Origin: Chaunax sp. Z400
Taxonomy: Eukaryota > Chordata > Actinopteri > Lophiiformes > Chaunacidae
Length of the DNA stretch: 64,000 nucleotides
Direction of reading: 5' to 3'
NCBI GenBank assembly: GCA_037577475.1
Contig: CM075183.1
Location: 15,943,480-16,007,479 of the forward strand
The notes beneath the pieces were generated by a model that was not told the origin of the DNA, made no database searches, and saw nothing but the letters and a program-made list of their open reading frames with translations. Each line of letters begins with the position of its first letter. Within the stretch, counting starts at the first letter, position 1. This document shows, one piece after another, positions 44,511-56,400 of the stretch. Both the position numbers and the translations under genes were made by a program.

Positions 44511-47500
44511 AATAAAGTAACCCAACGATCCAAAAATGATGCTTTATGGAGACAGACCAGTCTCAGTATTAATGAATACACACAGAAAGATATATAAAAA
44601 TGATTTTTCCCAACGGTAATATTTTTCATTGCAGTCAATCACACTTGTTATTGTATAGAAATGTAAACTAAATCCATATATGACCAAATAAGGTTCACAT
44701 ATGTGTTTCTTTTGCTTTCATTCTATTGAGTCCATATTGATTGTCATTCAATATTTGATATAACCTTCGCTGAACCGGTGTCAAAGCATTACGACTACTA
44801 GGTCTACATTTCAATGTGTGAATAATTACCCCATCTGTCGTCTTCAGCCAATCATACATCACAGTGCAGCTGCTCCACATAATGATGGAGAGCACCTCAG
44901 ACGCTGTTTACTAACTCTGTCACGGCTTAGCTCACAGCCTGCTGCCTGAGCAGAATGCCGGCCGGTCGTCCTTTCAGACGCATCAGATATGTGCGAATGA
45001 CTCAGCTAGAAAACAGACTGAACACCTGCATGAGGTTTTCTCCTCAAATCAACTTTCAGCTTTTTAAGCAGGAGCTTTTGAGCCACACCCTCCTGACACA
45101 GATTCTGTCTTTTAAGTACTTGCAGCTGCAGCTGAGGATGAACATATATTATATGCATGGCTACATGAGCGATAGTCTGAGAGTGGTAAGTCTCTATACT
45201 TATTAGAATATATCTGGTACTATTCAGATTCATCAGCCAATCAAAGTCTCTCATTACCTTCAAATATGGATGTATGCCACATTTTCTTTGTTTTACAGCA
45301 TAACCAGGATGCCTTGACAGTTAATATTAAAGTGACTAGTCACATTCAACATGCATAATGTAATATATATATACATGTTCACAGGTTCACATAGAGAAAA
45401 TGTTACAGAATGCATTTTATCAGAACAATTCCAACCAATCAGGGACATGTATGTGAGGTTTTTAGTCAAATCAAACGAGGGACGGGTTACAACCAAGAGT
45501 GATACCACTGACATGTTGATGGACAGACCTGTCAGTCTGTGTGGAAGCCTCACTTAAACAGTGCACTGGATGAGACTGACAGGGTTTATGCACTGGAGAT
45601 AAACATCATTGTACAGCGGTTTCTATTGGACAGAGACCTTGACTGGCTCTGCATTGAATAGGAGACATGTGAAAAGGTGCCCCGCCTACGTAGGTTTACA
45701 GGACACTCACCTTTATTTTATATATAATAAAAGGAAAGCAAGCAAACACATCGTTCTGTACCCATAAGTAATTCATTATACATTGTCTAATATTCTCAGG
45801 ATAAGCTATAAAAACCATGTCAAGCACTTTGTACATAAATATGAACTGAACAGACGAGATTTGAATGAATAGTTTATTTTCGGGGACTGTTTTCAGCTGT
45901 GGGCTCAAACACATTTTGTGCACTACAGCAGGAAGACAATGTGGCATTGAATCAAAACAAACTACAGCGGTTGTGTTCATTATAATTCTAATGATGTTGT
46001 CACCGTGTGACAATGTGCCTCATTGATATGCTTAAACCAGTTTTTGTACAATTAGGAGGGTCTACAACACAGAGAAATAAGCCACACCAGGTTTTGGCTA
46101 CACTCCACACTATTGTTTTAGTTGAATTATTGGTTTTTGAATTTGCTGGCAGCAAGAAACACACAGCTATTCCAGCCAATCATTGAATGAATTGAAGACG
46201 GGATGCACCACATTCAACACATAATCCCATCTGTTGTGGAGACCTTGACTGGCGCTGCGTTAAATGGGAGGCTGTGCATTTGATTCTCGGTCCAAACGCA
46301 TGGAACCTAAAGCCAGAAGATGTACAAGGTATTCTAGGTTGAACATTATGTGCACTCAAATTCCAAAGCAGCATATAAACAGGCCTGTTCAGGATGGTTT
46401 AAACACATATTCAATCACATATTATAGTGAAGTAAAACTAGTAATACACAAAGAAAAAGTATTTCATTACTAGCAAAAGTCCTGCATGAGAAATATTGTT
46501 AGTTATAAATAGATTGTATTTGAGTCAAATCTACTTAAAGCATCAAAAGTTAAAATACCCTGTGCAGGAAATTGAGCCATTTAATTGTTATATATGAGAT
46601 TATTTATTAATTATAATCAGTGCTTTAATGTGTCAACAGTATTTTTTACTGTTGCAGCTGCTTGAGGTGGAACTATTCTGAGCCATTTCATTTATATTTT
46701 ATGTCATATTACAATGCATCATAATTTAATAGGTTATTAAATATGTTTTACTGTATATGAAATCTACATTTTAACAAATTAAACAAATGTAGTGGGGTAA
46801 ACAGAGCAATACGACCCTGTAAAATGTAGAACAGAACAAGAAAGTCACATGAAATGTAAAAAAAAAAAAAAAAAATCATGAAAAGTACAAATGGTTTAAT
46901 TTTGTCGAAGCGTTCCGTCGACTTATTAAACTGGAAAGTCACAGCTGCAAAAAATATTCCTGCTGCGACCTAACAAAAGCTCACTTATCTTTACATTGAG
47001 ACTGCCCTGTTTTATGATCTCGTATTCGTGGGAAATAGCTTTCAGGGTGATACAGAACAGCAGGAACCTTTAAAGACCCTATAAGTCACTTTTATTGGTT
47101 TGTTTGCTCCTGTGAGCTCATCCAGCCTCGGGGGAAGGCATGAAGGCAAACAAACTGGCTTTGGTTTACTTCTCTGCATCACAAAGTCTCATGCCAAATC
47201 CAGCACAACTGTTCATATTCAATCATATATACAGTCTAATGGGTTGTTTTTCCATGGTAACAGTGTCAAACAATGTGGCAAGGTCTTTTGATCATACCCA
47301 ATTCATAATTTGAACTGTAGCCTGAAACCCAGTGTAAATTTGGTGATGATCACAGGAAACAAGATGTCATTTATTATCTCTCATTACTGATGTTTTTTTG
47401 TTTTTGTTTTTTAAATCACAGTTAGTGCTTTTACATTGAATTCATCTGCTGCAATTACAAGGAATATTAAATAAATAAGCATGCGTGTTGTGTAAACTGC

Positions 47501-50369
47501 AGATTTGGATTTAGCCCAAAGGCAACAACAAATCACCACCGATTCAAACCTCATTGTAAGTATCGATATTTCATTTATTAGAACCATTGCATACAACCTC
47601 AAGCCCTAAGCCCTCATTAGATACAGTTACGGTAGTGACCATTAGACAATTTGTATTTATATGTGTGGCTTTTGAAAATATATTCTGCCAAAAGGTCACA
47701 TATGTTTTCCAGTATTTCACTGTATCAGCTGCATCAGCTGATTTTTGTTTGGCCACTGGGGGCAGTGGAAACAGCTTCACTGACCCTACTTGTCGCACTA
47801 TCAACAGTTGCCCATAGATGCATCCAACAATGCAACATAAGCATTCATGGAGAGTCGTGTTTCTGGCCAACATTCTCTCTCTCCCCTCTAAATACTCTAC
47901 TCGTTTCACCGTCTTATCACCAACATTGCAAGAGTTTTGCTTCCTGCTGTGGTTGAAAATTGTGCTATCAGAGTGAAACAAATCTGTGGTTCACAAAACC
48001 AAAAACAACGAGCTGAAAGACGCTACAAAGCTCCATACAGCTACGAGAAACCATAGCAGCAGATCTCGTGTTTTTTTCTTTATTGAAATGCTCATCTTAT
48101 CAGGGTGAAAAGGCCTTTCAGACACTGAAACTTCAGACGAATCGGAGAAGATTTGACAATGTGGTGACAGATCTCTGTCCGTCTGTAATTCACCTTTTGT
48201 GAAAACCGTCCATATGATCTACTTAAAACTTATCATGTGAGTTGCTGGGGGCCCGGGGAAGTGATTTCTTGACTTTGATGCAATTCGGTTTTGCGACGCT
48301 CTCAATATTAATACATTTCGAATAAACAGGCGAACAGCGCTCTGTGCAGCTTCGGGGCTCTGCTGAAACAGAGCAATGCCACCAGAAATAGTGGGGGTTG
48401 TTGTGTAGCTACAATTCAAGCAAGGCACAACAAACATGTACGGAAACAACGAAGAAGAAAAAAGTGAAGCAAAATGAGAAAGTGAACAAAACTTGTCAAA
48501 TTTTGACGTTTCACTGCCACAGCGTTTGTTACAGACGTATCAGGGGTTTTTTTCATACATAAATGGAGTATAAGCATTACTGATGTTACTGTCATGTGTT
48601 GAGGCACCTTTAGAACGGGCACCGCACTAGTAACTAAAAAAAGTGGAACGGAGGATGTATGTCATCGGTTCCATCTGTGCTGTAAGCTACAATAGAGAGG
48701 GGGAGCCAGATAACATCTGCACAGCCTCGCCATCCAAATCAAGATCTTACACATGCCTCAAGGTCTCATGATGATTCTATACGTGTTGAAAAGTGACACG
48801 CTGCACAGTATAGCCCACAGCTGTGCTTTAGATGTGCGTCACATGAAGTATTTTGCACAAGCGTCTGCGCTCGCGCCACACAGTCACAGGATCTGTTACG
48901 CTGGCGGCGAAACAAGACTTTGTCAGAATGATGAAGAAGGTTATAAACAACCAAACAAAATCTGCATCCCTTAAAATGGATTACAGGGTCGGATAATGAA
49001 GATTTTATTGCCAGCTGACTCTAATTTAAAACAATGCAGTTTTAGATTTGTTTAATATGGTGTGTGTTGATTTATTAACAAATTATACAATTTTCAAATG
49101 GTTTCTCCATTTGTCATGACAGGTATTGTTTCTTTTGTATTGTTTAAATATCCACTTCAATAACTTCATCACAGTTTGCAGGACACACATGGGAGCGTTT
49201 ACCAGGAGAGTTCAAGCATCTGTAAGTAAGTCTCTGTATCATCTGTCAACTCATGAGTCATGAAACGATCGTCTTCCTCCTCAGTCATCCTCGGATGACT
49301 CAGGGTTGCGCTTGTGTGTCGCGCAATTTAAGAGACGGCCTCGTGAGATTTCCGGAATGCTTACGACTCTTGGATCTCTCTCTCTCAGAGACATTTGGAT
49401 GAAAACACAGTTAATGGCTTTTAATCAAATGGCAAAGAAATATCCTGAATAAGCTCAGTAAGACAAGCTTCAAAAGGAATTTTTTTTCCAAGATAACACA
49501 CATTTAATTAAGTGCATGTCACAGAGATGAAAAACATGGACATACTGTGTTCCATACTATAAAAAAACAATGAGTACAGCAAGGCTAGCAGCTCTTTGAA
49601 GCTGCAGAACCGCAACAGCACTCGGGGCTAAATGCTTAATTCAGCATGCTAACATGATCACAGTGACAATGCAAATGTGCCGATGCCCAGCAGATACAAT
49701 GTTCACATTTTAGCGGTGTGTTTGCATGTAACATACCGAACATGAAACTGTAGCTGATGGGAATGTCATTAGCTTTGCTCAAACAAAAGTACTGAATGAA
49801 ATTTTTTTTTAAATTCTGGATGATGCTGCTGAAAGTGAGAGATCACCAAAGAGAGTCTTGGGATTCATCTTTCACACCAAAGTTTCCTTGCAATCAATCT
49901 CACATTTAGACTGATGTCCTTGGAGCCATTTTGCTGGCAGGGCTAAAAACTCCTTCATGCATTAAGTGCATCAGGAGCTTTAACGCTACAAGCGGTGATT
50001 GATTGGACAAACAAGAAGCACAACAGATGGATAAAGTCTTTGGCCCAACTTTCTCTGCATTATATTCACTGTCACTCTGGAGATGCCCTCAAATTAAAGT
50101 AGCCTTCAAAATAATCCTTTGGCACATCAGAGGCCGAGACACAAACTGAATAAATACATATAATAAAAAGAAAACCTGATTAAAAAGTGGGCAATCTTTT
50201 TTTCTTTTTCTTTGAATGTTTTATACACTGAAAAGCTGATTTTTTTTGTTCTTGTACACTATTTGGAGTCAAGGACTGTACAGCAGATACTACTGAAAAA
50301 GGTTGGACCCATGACTTTCATTCACCTCAGTTAATATTGCAGATAAGGCTTTTTTTCCAGCATTTTTCC
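44511..50369. other. Intergenic sequence
   Basis: No supported gene. It holds a duplicated 32-base block at 45633-45664 and 46239-46270, an A-run at 46858-46875, a degenerate repeat at about 48005-48050 and a palindromic AP-1-like cluster at 49254-49302. The reverse frame at 47571-47981 is not supported. Confidence 0.5.
49254..49302. promoter_or_regulatory. Candidate AP-1-type enhancer cluster
   Basis: Perfect AP-1 consensus heptamers TGAGTCA (49254-49260) and TGACTCA (49296-49302). The second overlaps a palindrome with eight-base arms and a two-base spacer (agtcatcc-tc-ggatgact, 49283-49300). Motif match only; no evidence of binding. Confidence 0.25.
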
Positions 50370-50613
50370 CAATTATGCGGAAACTACTTTATGGATTTTC
50401 ATGAAACATGGACAAAGAGTGGGGCATGTAACCAAAAATGGCCCTGCCAAAAGACGTAAATACATTTCTTTTCCACTTAATTTAACAGAACTCTGTCTGC
50501 AGTCATTTTGATGGCACACGTCTTGTTGGAATTTGGATTAGGGTTTAATTTGAAGAGAAGGGAACGCTGGGCTTTGGCGGAGGTGTGCTTTTTATTGAGT
50601 GCCCTTCTAGTTA
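50370..50613 (+). repeat. CTTGGCGGAGGT-family repeat
   Basis: Includes aattatgcggaaactacttt, gattttcatgaaacatgg and ends ctttggcggaggtgtgcttt followed by gagtgcccttctagtt. Same family as the copies at 652-712 and 7130-7322. Confidence 0.6.
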
Positions 50614-52721
50614 AAAATGCATAAGCTTCCTTAAGTAGCTATTTTTCAGGTTATTAAAAGCATCATAAGAGCATTAAAACACTGGTGCATGACTTCTTAT
50701 CCAAAGCTTGGAGAAATGAGCCACAGTAGCCTCCGTCAGAGACATCATCTTTACGAAAAAAAAACAGTTTGAACAGTGTTTATGTGCTCCAGGTGTTGCT
50801 CCTGCCAGGCCTGTTTCTCATTGTCACCCACACAAAGAGTGACGTCTTCCTTCCATGCTTTGTCAAAGAAAACACATTGAGTCGAACCAATGCTTTTAAT
50901 TTCGTCCTAGCATCGTTCAGAAAGGGGGGGGAAAAACAGCAATGAGTTTAGAAGAAGGGCGAGATTGGAAATCATCTGGAAGTGGACAACAGAGTAATTA
51001 TTGATATGGTGGTTTTGCCCATTCACTGCTTTCTGCAGTAACGGGAGCTCATCTTGGGGCAGGTCTGGGTTCTTAAGTTAATGGAGTGCCTCATGCTTCA
51101 TCCACCACCACACAAGCATCTGAGTGTTCATCTTTCATTAGGAATTATTGGTGCAGAAACAACTGCTCCACGCCAAATTGGAAATCATGTTGTAAATTGC
51201 ATGCCAGGCCATCAGGGAAATAAGCAAAGCCTTGCATAATACTCAATGATTACTGGTTTCTGGGTGGACGGATGAAATCAAAACAAACCACCCAAAAACT
51301 TATTTCAGCGTCCTTCTCGATGTTTAGTTTTCCTTCACAGCAGGATGCTGAGTGTCTGATGCTCAAAAGTAAAATGTCAATAAAGAAAGATATTTTTTTT
51401 TACAATTTCATTTTTCCCATTTGTGATTAAACACTGATCCTCATTCATGATTAAACAGCCCAGTATATGTTGCTCAATGTCTCTTTTATCATTATCCATC
51501 ACAGGATTACCCAGGATTAAGATTACACTGTCAATCCAACTATGAGTTGTAAAACAATCTTTTCATGGCAATAATGATAAATATACACACTGTAAAAAAA
51601 AGTGGGAAAAATGGTTAAAAAAAATATATAAAATATATACATATTTAATTAGAGTTCATTAATGTAAATGTTGTATAGAAAAATACTGTATAAATAATAA
51701 AGTAATTTTTCTCTCACAATGAAAAATAAATTTAATTTGACATTATTGGCATTGTACTTTTAAAAAATAGATGGTAAATTAATTCACAGATAATGTCCAT
51801 AATTTTACACAGTTTTGTATGAAATAAAACATAAAAAATATTTAAAGAATAACCAGAATTTACTGTTATTTTCTGTAGAATTAAGATTTTGTTATTACAA
51901 GTAGATGTAAATCTTAGCTAATCTGTGCATCATATCCTAGTGGATATTTAGCCCAGGGCATGCTGGGATAGTAACTACTGCCTTCAGCAACTTCTAAAGA
52001 CTAAAACTTTTTCTCACCTTCATAACAAAGTTTTTGGTCCTCAGAACTCCATGATTTAAATTTCAACTCAGGACCATAATGCCATTGATACAATGAGGAC
52101 AAGTGTGTATAGCTGCATCTTTATTGCACTGTTGCACTACTTTGTGTTGCAACTTCTATCGAATAATTTCCCTCAGGATTAACACAGTTCTTATTTTATG
52201 CAGTCGACAATATGAGAGTTTTTAAGCAACATTTTTGGACAAACTTTGCATCCATTTAATTAAATCTTGCTGGACGCTTTAAATACTCTTCCACCATGAA
52301 TACCTCCGCTTCGAAAATGTTCCCTTCGATCTTCTAGATGGCCAGAGGGTAGCAATTTGTGTATTTTAGCAGCCTAATCAATATCTTTGGTTAGCAAAGT
52401 GCTTTGAGCTCCCAAAAACTGATTGCTGAAAGTTGACTAACAACAGCACAAAGACTGAAAGCATAAAATAAAGCCTCAGGTTTGTAAAGGTGCCGCCTTG
52501 AATCACTAAAAAGGGAATAGGCCAATATTTTATTGAAGTCCTGTTTTCAGTGTTCAGTCTTTGAGTTGTATGAAATCCCTTGCAGCTAAATGTGAAAAAG
52601 ACCACGATGCTCAAGTTTATTAGAATGATTTAGATGCTCATTTAAATCATGCTGCTATCTGCCTTTTTTAAAAGGTTGGGTTCAGTTTTGGTTCAGAATG
52701 GTGGTGTTGCATGTCCATCCA
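50614..52721. other. Intergenic sequence
   Basis: No gene seen. Contains the AT-rich block at 51588-51905 and a G-run at 50924-50931. Confidence 0.5.
51588..51905. repeat. Very AT-rich block, likely degenerate interspersed repeat
   Basis: Starts cactgtaaaaaaaag and ends tttactgttattttctgtag. The actgtaaaa / ttttctgta theme matches a repeat type common in teleosts. Similar fragments may lie at 14600-14640 and 60580-60620. Confidence 0.4.
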
Positions 52722-53434
52722 TCCATCCATTCATTTTCTATAACCACTTTGTTGCGGTTCTGGATTTTGTGTTCCTGTTTTTCCTGTTTTATGTAGTAAA
52801 TTTATTGTCTCATGTTTAGTTTATGTCTTGGTTTAGTTCAAAGGTTTATTGTCATCTGTATTTTGTTCATTCATTCTTTGTTTCCTGTCTGTTTCACTTT
52901 GTTTGCTCCTTACCTGCCTGCTGTGTGATTGTCTGATTGTTTCCCCCTGTCTCCTCTTCCCTGTACCACCTGTTTGTCATTCTCTTGTCATCTCTGTGTA
53001 TTTAAGTTGGTGCGTTTCTGTCCTCAGTCTCCTCTTCATCGCTTCGTCATCTTTGGTCTTCCCTTGTGATCCTCTCTCCTGACTTATTCCTCATGTCTCC
53101 CTTATGCAAGTCCCTTATGAAGTGATCTTCAGTTCCCTTTATGTTTTGATTCTACCTGTGTTTGAGCCTCAACTTTTGTTTCACGCTTATCCTTTGCAGG
53201 GTTACCTGGGGCTGGAGCCTATCCCAGCTGACATTGAAAGGCAGAGCAAATCCTGGACAAGTCGCTATTTCATTACACATAGAGAGACAAACAACCACTC
53301 ATGCTCACATTCACACCTACGGCAATTTAGACCAATTTATCTAGATTACATGTTTGTGGAAGGAAGCCAGATTTGATCCTGGAACCTTCTTGCCGTGAGG
53401 CGACAGCACTAGCCACCACACCACTGTGCTGTCC
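52722..53434 (+). repeat. Family H repeat copy 3, split by an insertion
   Basis: The left end (atccatccattcattttcta taaccactt) stops at about 52749. The right part resumes at about 53187 with tatcctttgcagggttacct, then ctggagcctatcccagctga, cattcacacctacggcaatt and a CA-rich end at ccactgtgctgtcct. Joining the two gives the normal order of the family, so the middle is inserted. Confidence 0.7.
52750..53186 (+). mobile_element. Family N element inserted in a family H repeat
   Basis: About 437 bases of T/C-rich sequence starting gttgcggttctggattttgt and ending near tttgtttcacgc. The ordered blocks tgtctcctcttccctgta, ccacctgttt and tctgtgtatttaag match those at 30330-30390. It is therefore a second copy of that element and younger than the family H copy it interrupts. 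It lacks the 3' block with ttattaaatccctgaag seen in copy 1, so it may be truncated or a variant. Confidence 0.6.
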
Positions 53435-56400
53435 TGATAATGCATGTATCATGATATTAAAGATACGTATGCCCATCTTAAATTTTTACTTGCGCAATTC
53501 AGGTGTCCTGCAGGGATTGATGAAATTGAGTCTCTTTCATACTGGGTTATATCCCATGCTGGAGGTATTTTTACATTTCAAATTGCATAACAAAAAGAAA
53601 TCCATCGTTTTCTCAAAGACTGTTGTAATTCTATTTCCTCTTTCCACCTCCACTGCGACAGAAGGTAGTGGAGATAACTATTGTATTGCGGGGTTAACTG
53701 TGACTATGACACTTTTGGGACTTCTGATTGGCTGTCAGTCAGGTAACAATTCAGGAGATTCACACGGCGTCTTTTTCATTGCATGATTATTAAGCCCCAA
53801 ATTTTATGCACATCCTAGCGCCTGCAGCGTGATGAATCACAGAGTGAATATCCAGATATCCATGTTTGTAGCACCTGTGTTTATTGCACCAGGCTTGTGA
53901 TGTCTGAGACCCCATTTTCATACAAATTGTGTCCAAGCCGAGGTGACAGAAATTGGACTTTGGCTGACTGGTAATGAGATTAAAACAATCTTATCTTGAT
54001 AATCTTGTGATATATATGTTGTAAGATTAAATAAAGCCAGACTAAATGATACCTTATGTATTCTATAATGTCTTTATCCTCCATGCATTTGGGATACAGG
54101 TCGCCCTCATCACCACCAAGAGAGAAAACTCCATCAGGCAATAATTATATCAGTTGCTTTCCATTCTCCGGAAGCTCTTCTTTAAACAAATCTCAGAGTA
54201 AGAATAATTACAACATCAATTGCAATTTATATGAGGCCTCCAGTGAAGAAAGCAACAAATCCCAAAGCATGAGCGTACATATGGAAAACATTGGCCATGT
54301 TGTTAATGAATGCATGAAAGTAAGAGTGAAAACCCTCGAGGCCATCCAACCATTCGGCGTTACAGAGCTCCTTAATTACTTGGAAGGGTGAAACTTAGCA
54401 GACGGAGAGGGCGAGACAAATGAGCCCCTTAATCATGGCCTACAAAGCTCTGTTTATCAGCAGGAGAACCTTGTAGACATGTCATGTGATGTGATGGTGG
54501 AAGTGGCGCCTTTAATGGCTGACCCAGAATATCTGAAAACATGGAAAGAGACTTGAGCAGCACATTTGGAACTGGAAACATGTTTACATGGAGCTTTTAT
54601 CTGTTGATTTCCCTTCACAAACTGTCAGCTGAGAGCCTCAGGGGTTAATTTGCTCGGCTTCCTTTAGTGTGGGTTTGTGGCTTTGTGTTGGAGTTCCAGC
54701 TGTCTGAACACACAAAGGTCAAACAGACACAATTTCTCTAAGAGGTATGAATATGTTTTGTTGTGTGTTTTAGTCCTGTGATTGCATGGCAACTTTTCCA
54801 GGGCTCTTCCATGTAAATCGGGGCCTGATTTGTTGAGCAAACGCGGCTTTTCAACAGTGATGATGTGGTTTCTGTCGTAACCAGCAGTTCTGCAGGAATA
54901 AATAAAGCTCGTCACATAATGCACATAATGTGAGGTCATGGTCAATAGAAGGGCTACTGATGTTATTGAATAAGGTTGTCTTGGTAATTTCACACAGTTC
55001 AGTCAAGTCCCTGCTCTATTAATTGTACATACATGTGTTTTCTTAGTAACTAGTGGCTTGATAATGTTAACTTAAAGCCTACGATGCAAATGGAATAGTT
55101 ACCTTCACCAAGTAGGCCATGTTTAGACCAGCATCTGTTTGTCAGTTTGGTGTCAAATTTGACACCCAACTTTACAACTTCTAAAGTTAATGAGCTCGAT
55201 CCTGAAGAAAACTGCCATTAGTGAAATATCGCTTTTCTTGAAGGCAAATTAATCTTTCTACATTAAACTCAGAGGATGCTTTCAGGCCAGAAAAAAACAA
55301 ACAAACAAAAGAAACATTTCCTCTTTTAAAAACTATCTGACGGCATCTCCAGTAAACAGCTTAATTAGATTAGAAAATATTGTGACAGAATAATACCCAG
55401 AAAGCCTGATAAGAGGCATAAAATGGAGAGACAACAGCAGTAATTATGTTACAGGCTGTGTGAGACATGATGAAATGGAAATTCCCCACTGAAGTGCGTA
55501 ACAAAGGGAGCCTGTTGCTCAGTCATTAAAATATAACATTTTTGATGCATTACACACTATATTGCACATAAAAGATCAACTTTTTTACGAATAATTTTTG
55601 AGGATCCAAAGGGAAAATCTGAAGTGTTGGTGTTTACTGCCTGGTCGCCTGATTTATTGCTCTCTCTCTCAGCTGGAATGAATCATTAGACTGATCAATG
55701 CGGCCGTTAATGGCAACATAGTGCTGCTGTTAATTCTGGTGTCGTCAGGTGATCGCGCTGCTCTCCGAGTCAATAAAATGCATGTCAGTTTGCTCTGGCT
55801 GCAAGCTAATTCCCCTGAAGACAGTACCAAAGCACACGGTTTGTCTCACAGCTGATTGCCCACCATTTCTCATCACGACGGAATTAGAGGAGAGGCCGCA
55901 GCCTCAGCGACTCTGGATAATTAATTAAAGAGACTTGTCAATCATTGGCTAACTTGGACATAAATGACTCACTAAGCCTTTTCGCTCTCTCTGTAAACTG
56001 ATTGTCTATGTGCTGTCAAATCAAATTCTTTCACAGCTGTGTGGAAGGTGCATCCCCCCCCCCTAATTTAAGAGCTGTGTTGCTGTTCAGAGTGGAGGAG
56101 CCAATTGTCAGTGATTTATTCTACATTGCTGGTGGAGAGCTGCTATTATTTCTGCACCTGCCTCGGCTGCTATTTCTGAAAATCCTCACAGAGCGACGCC
56201 TGTAAAGGTCAGCTAAAAGAAACCACAGAAGAAGACAGCTGATAGAAGAGCTTCTTGATTTACAGCAAGAACATATTTGTGATAGATTTTGACTCATACT
56301 TTTCTTCTTTTGATGCTTGGACATTTGACATTCAGCACTGTTTTATCCCCTATGTCGCTGATTCTAAAAAGACCTCTTGTATTTATTTAACTCATATATT

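Noticed and set aside
47753..47766. CTCF-like word ccactgggggcag
   Set aside because: It is one base short of the core spacing and lacks the central A, so it was not counted with the motifs at 60.5-61 kb.
47571..47981. Reverse open frame of 136 codons
   Set aside because: It overlaps sequence resembling a degenerate interspersed repeat and has no motif.
54056..54391. Forward open frame of 111 codons, Ser/Asn-rich
   Set aside because: The composition follows the AT-rich background, and there is no splice support or recognised motif.
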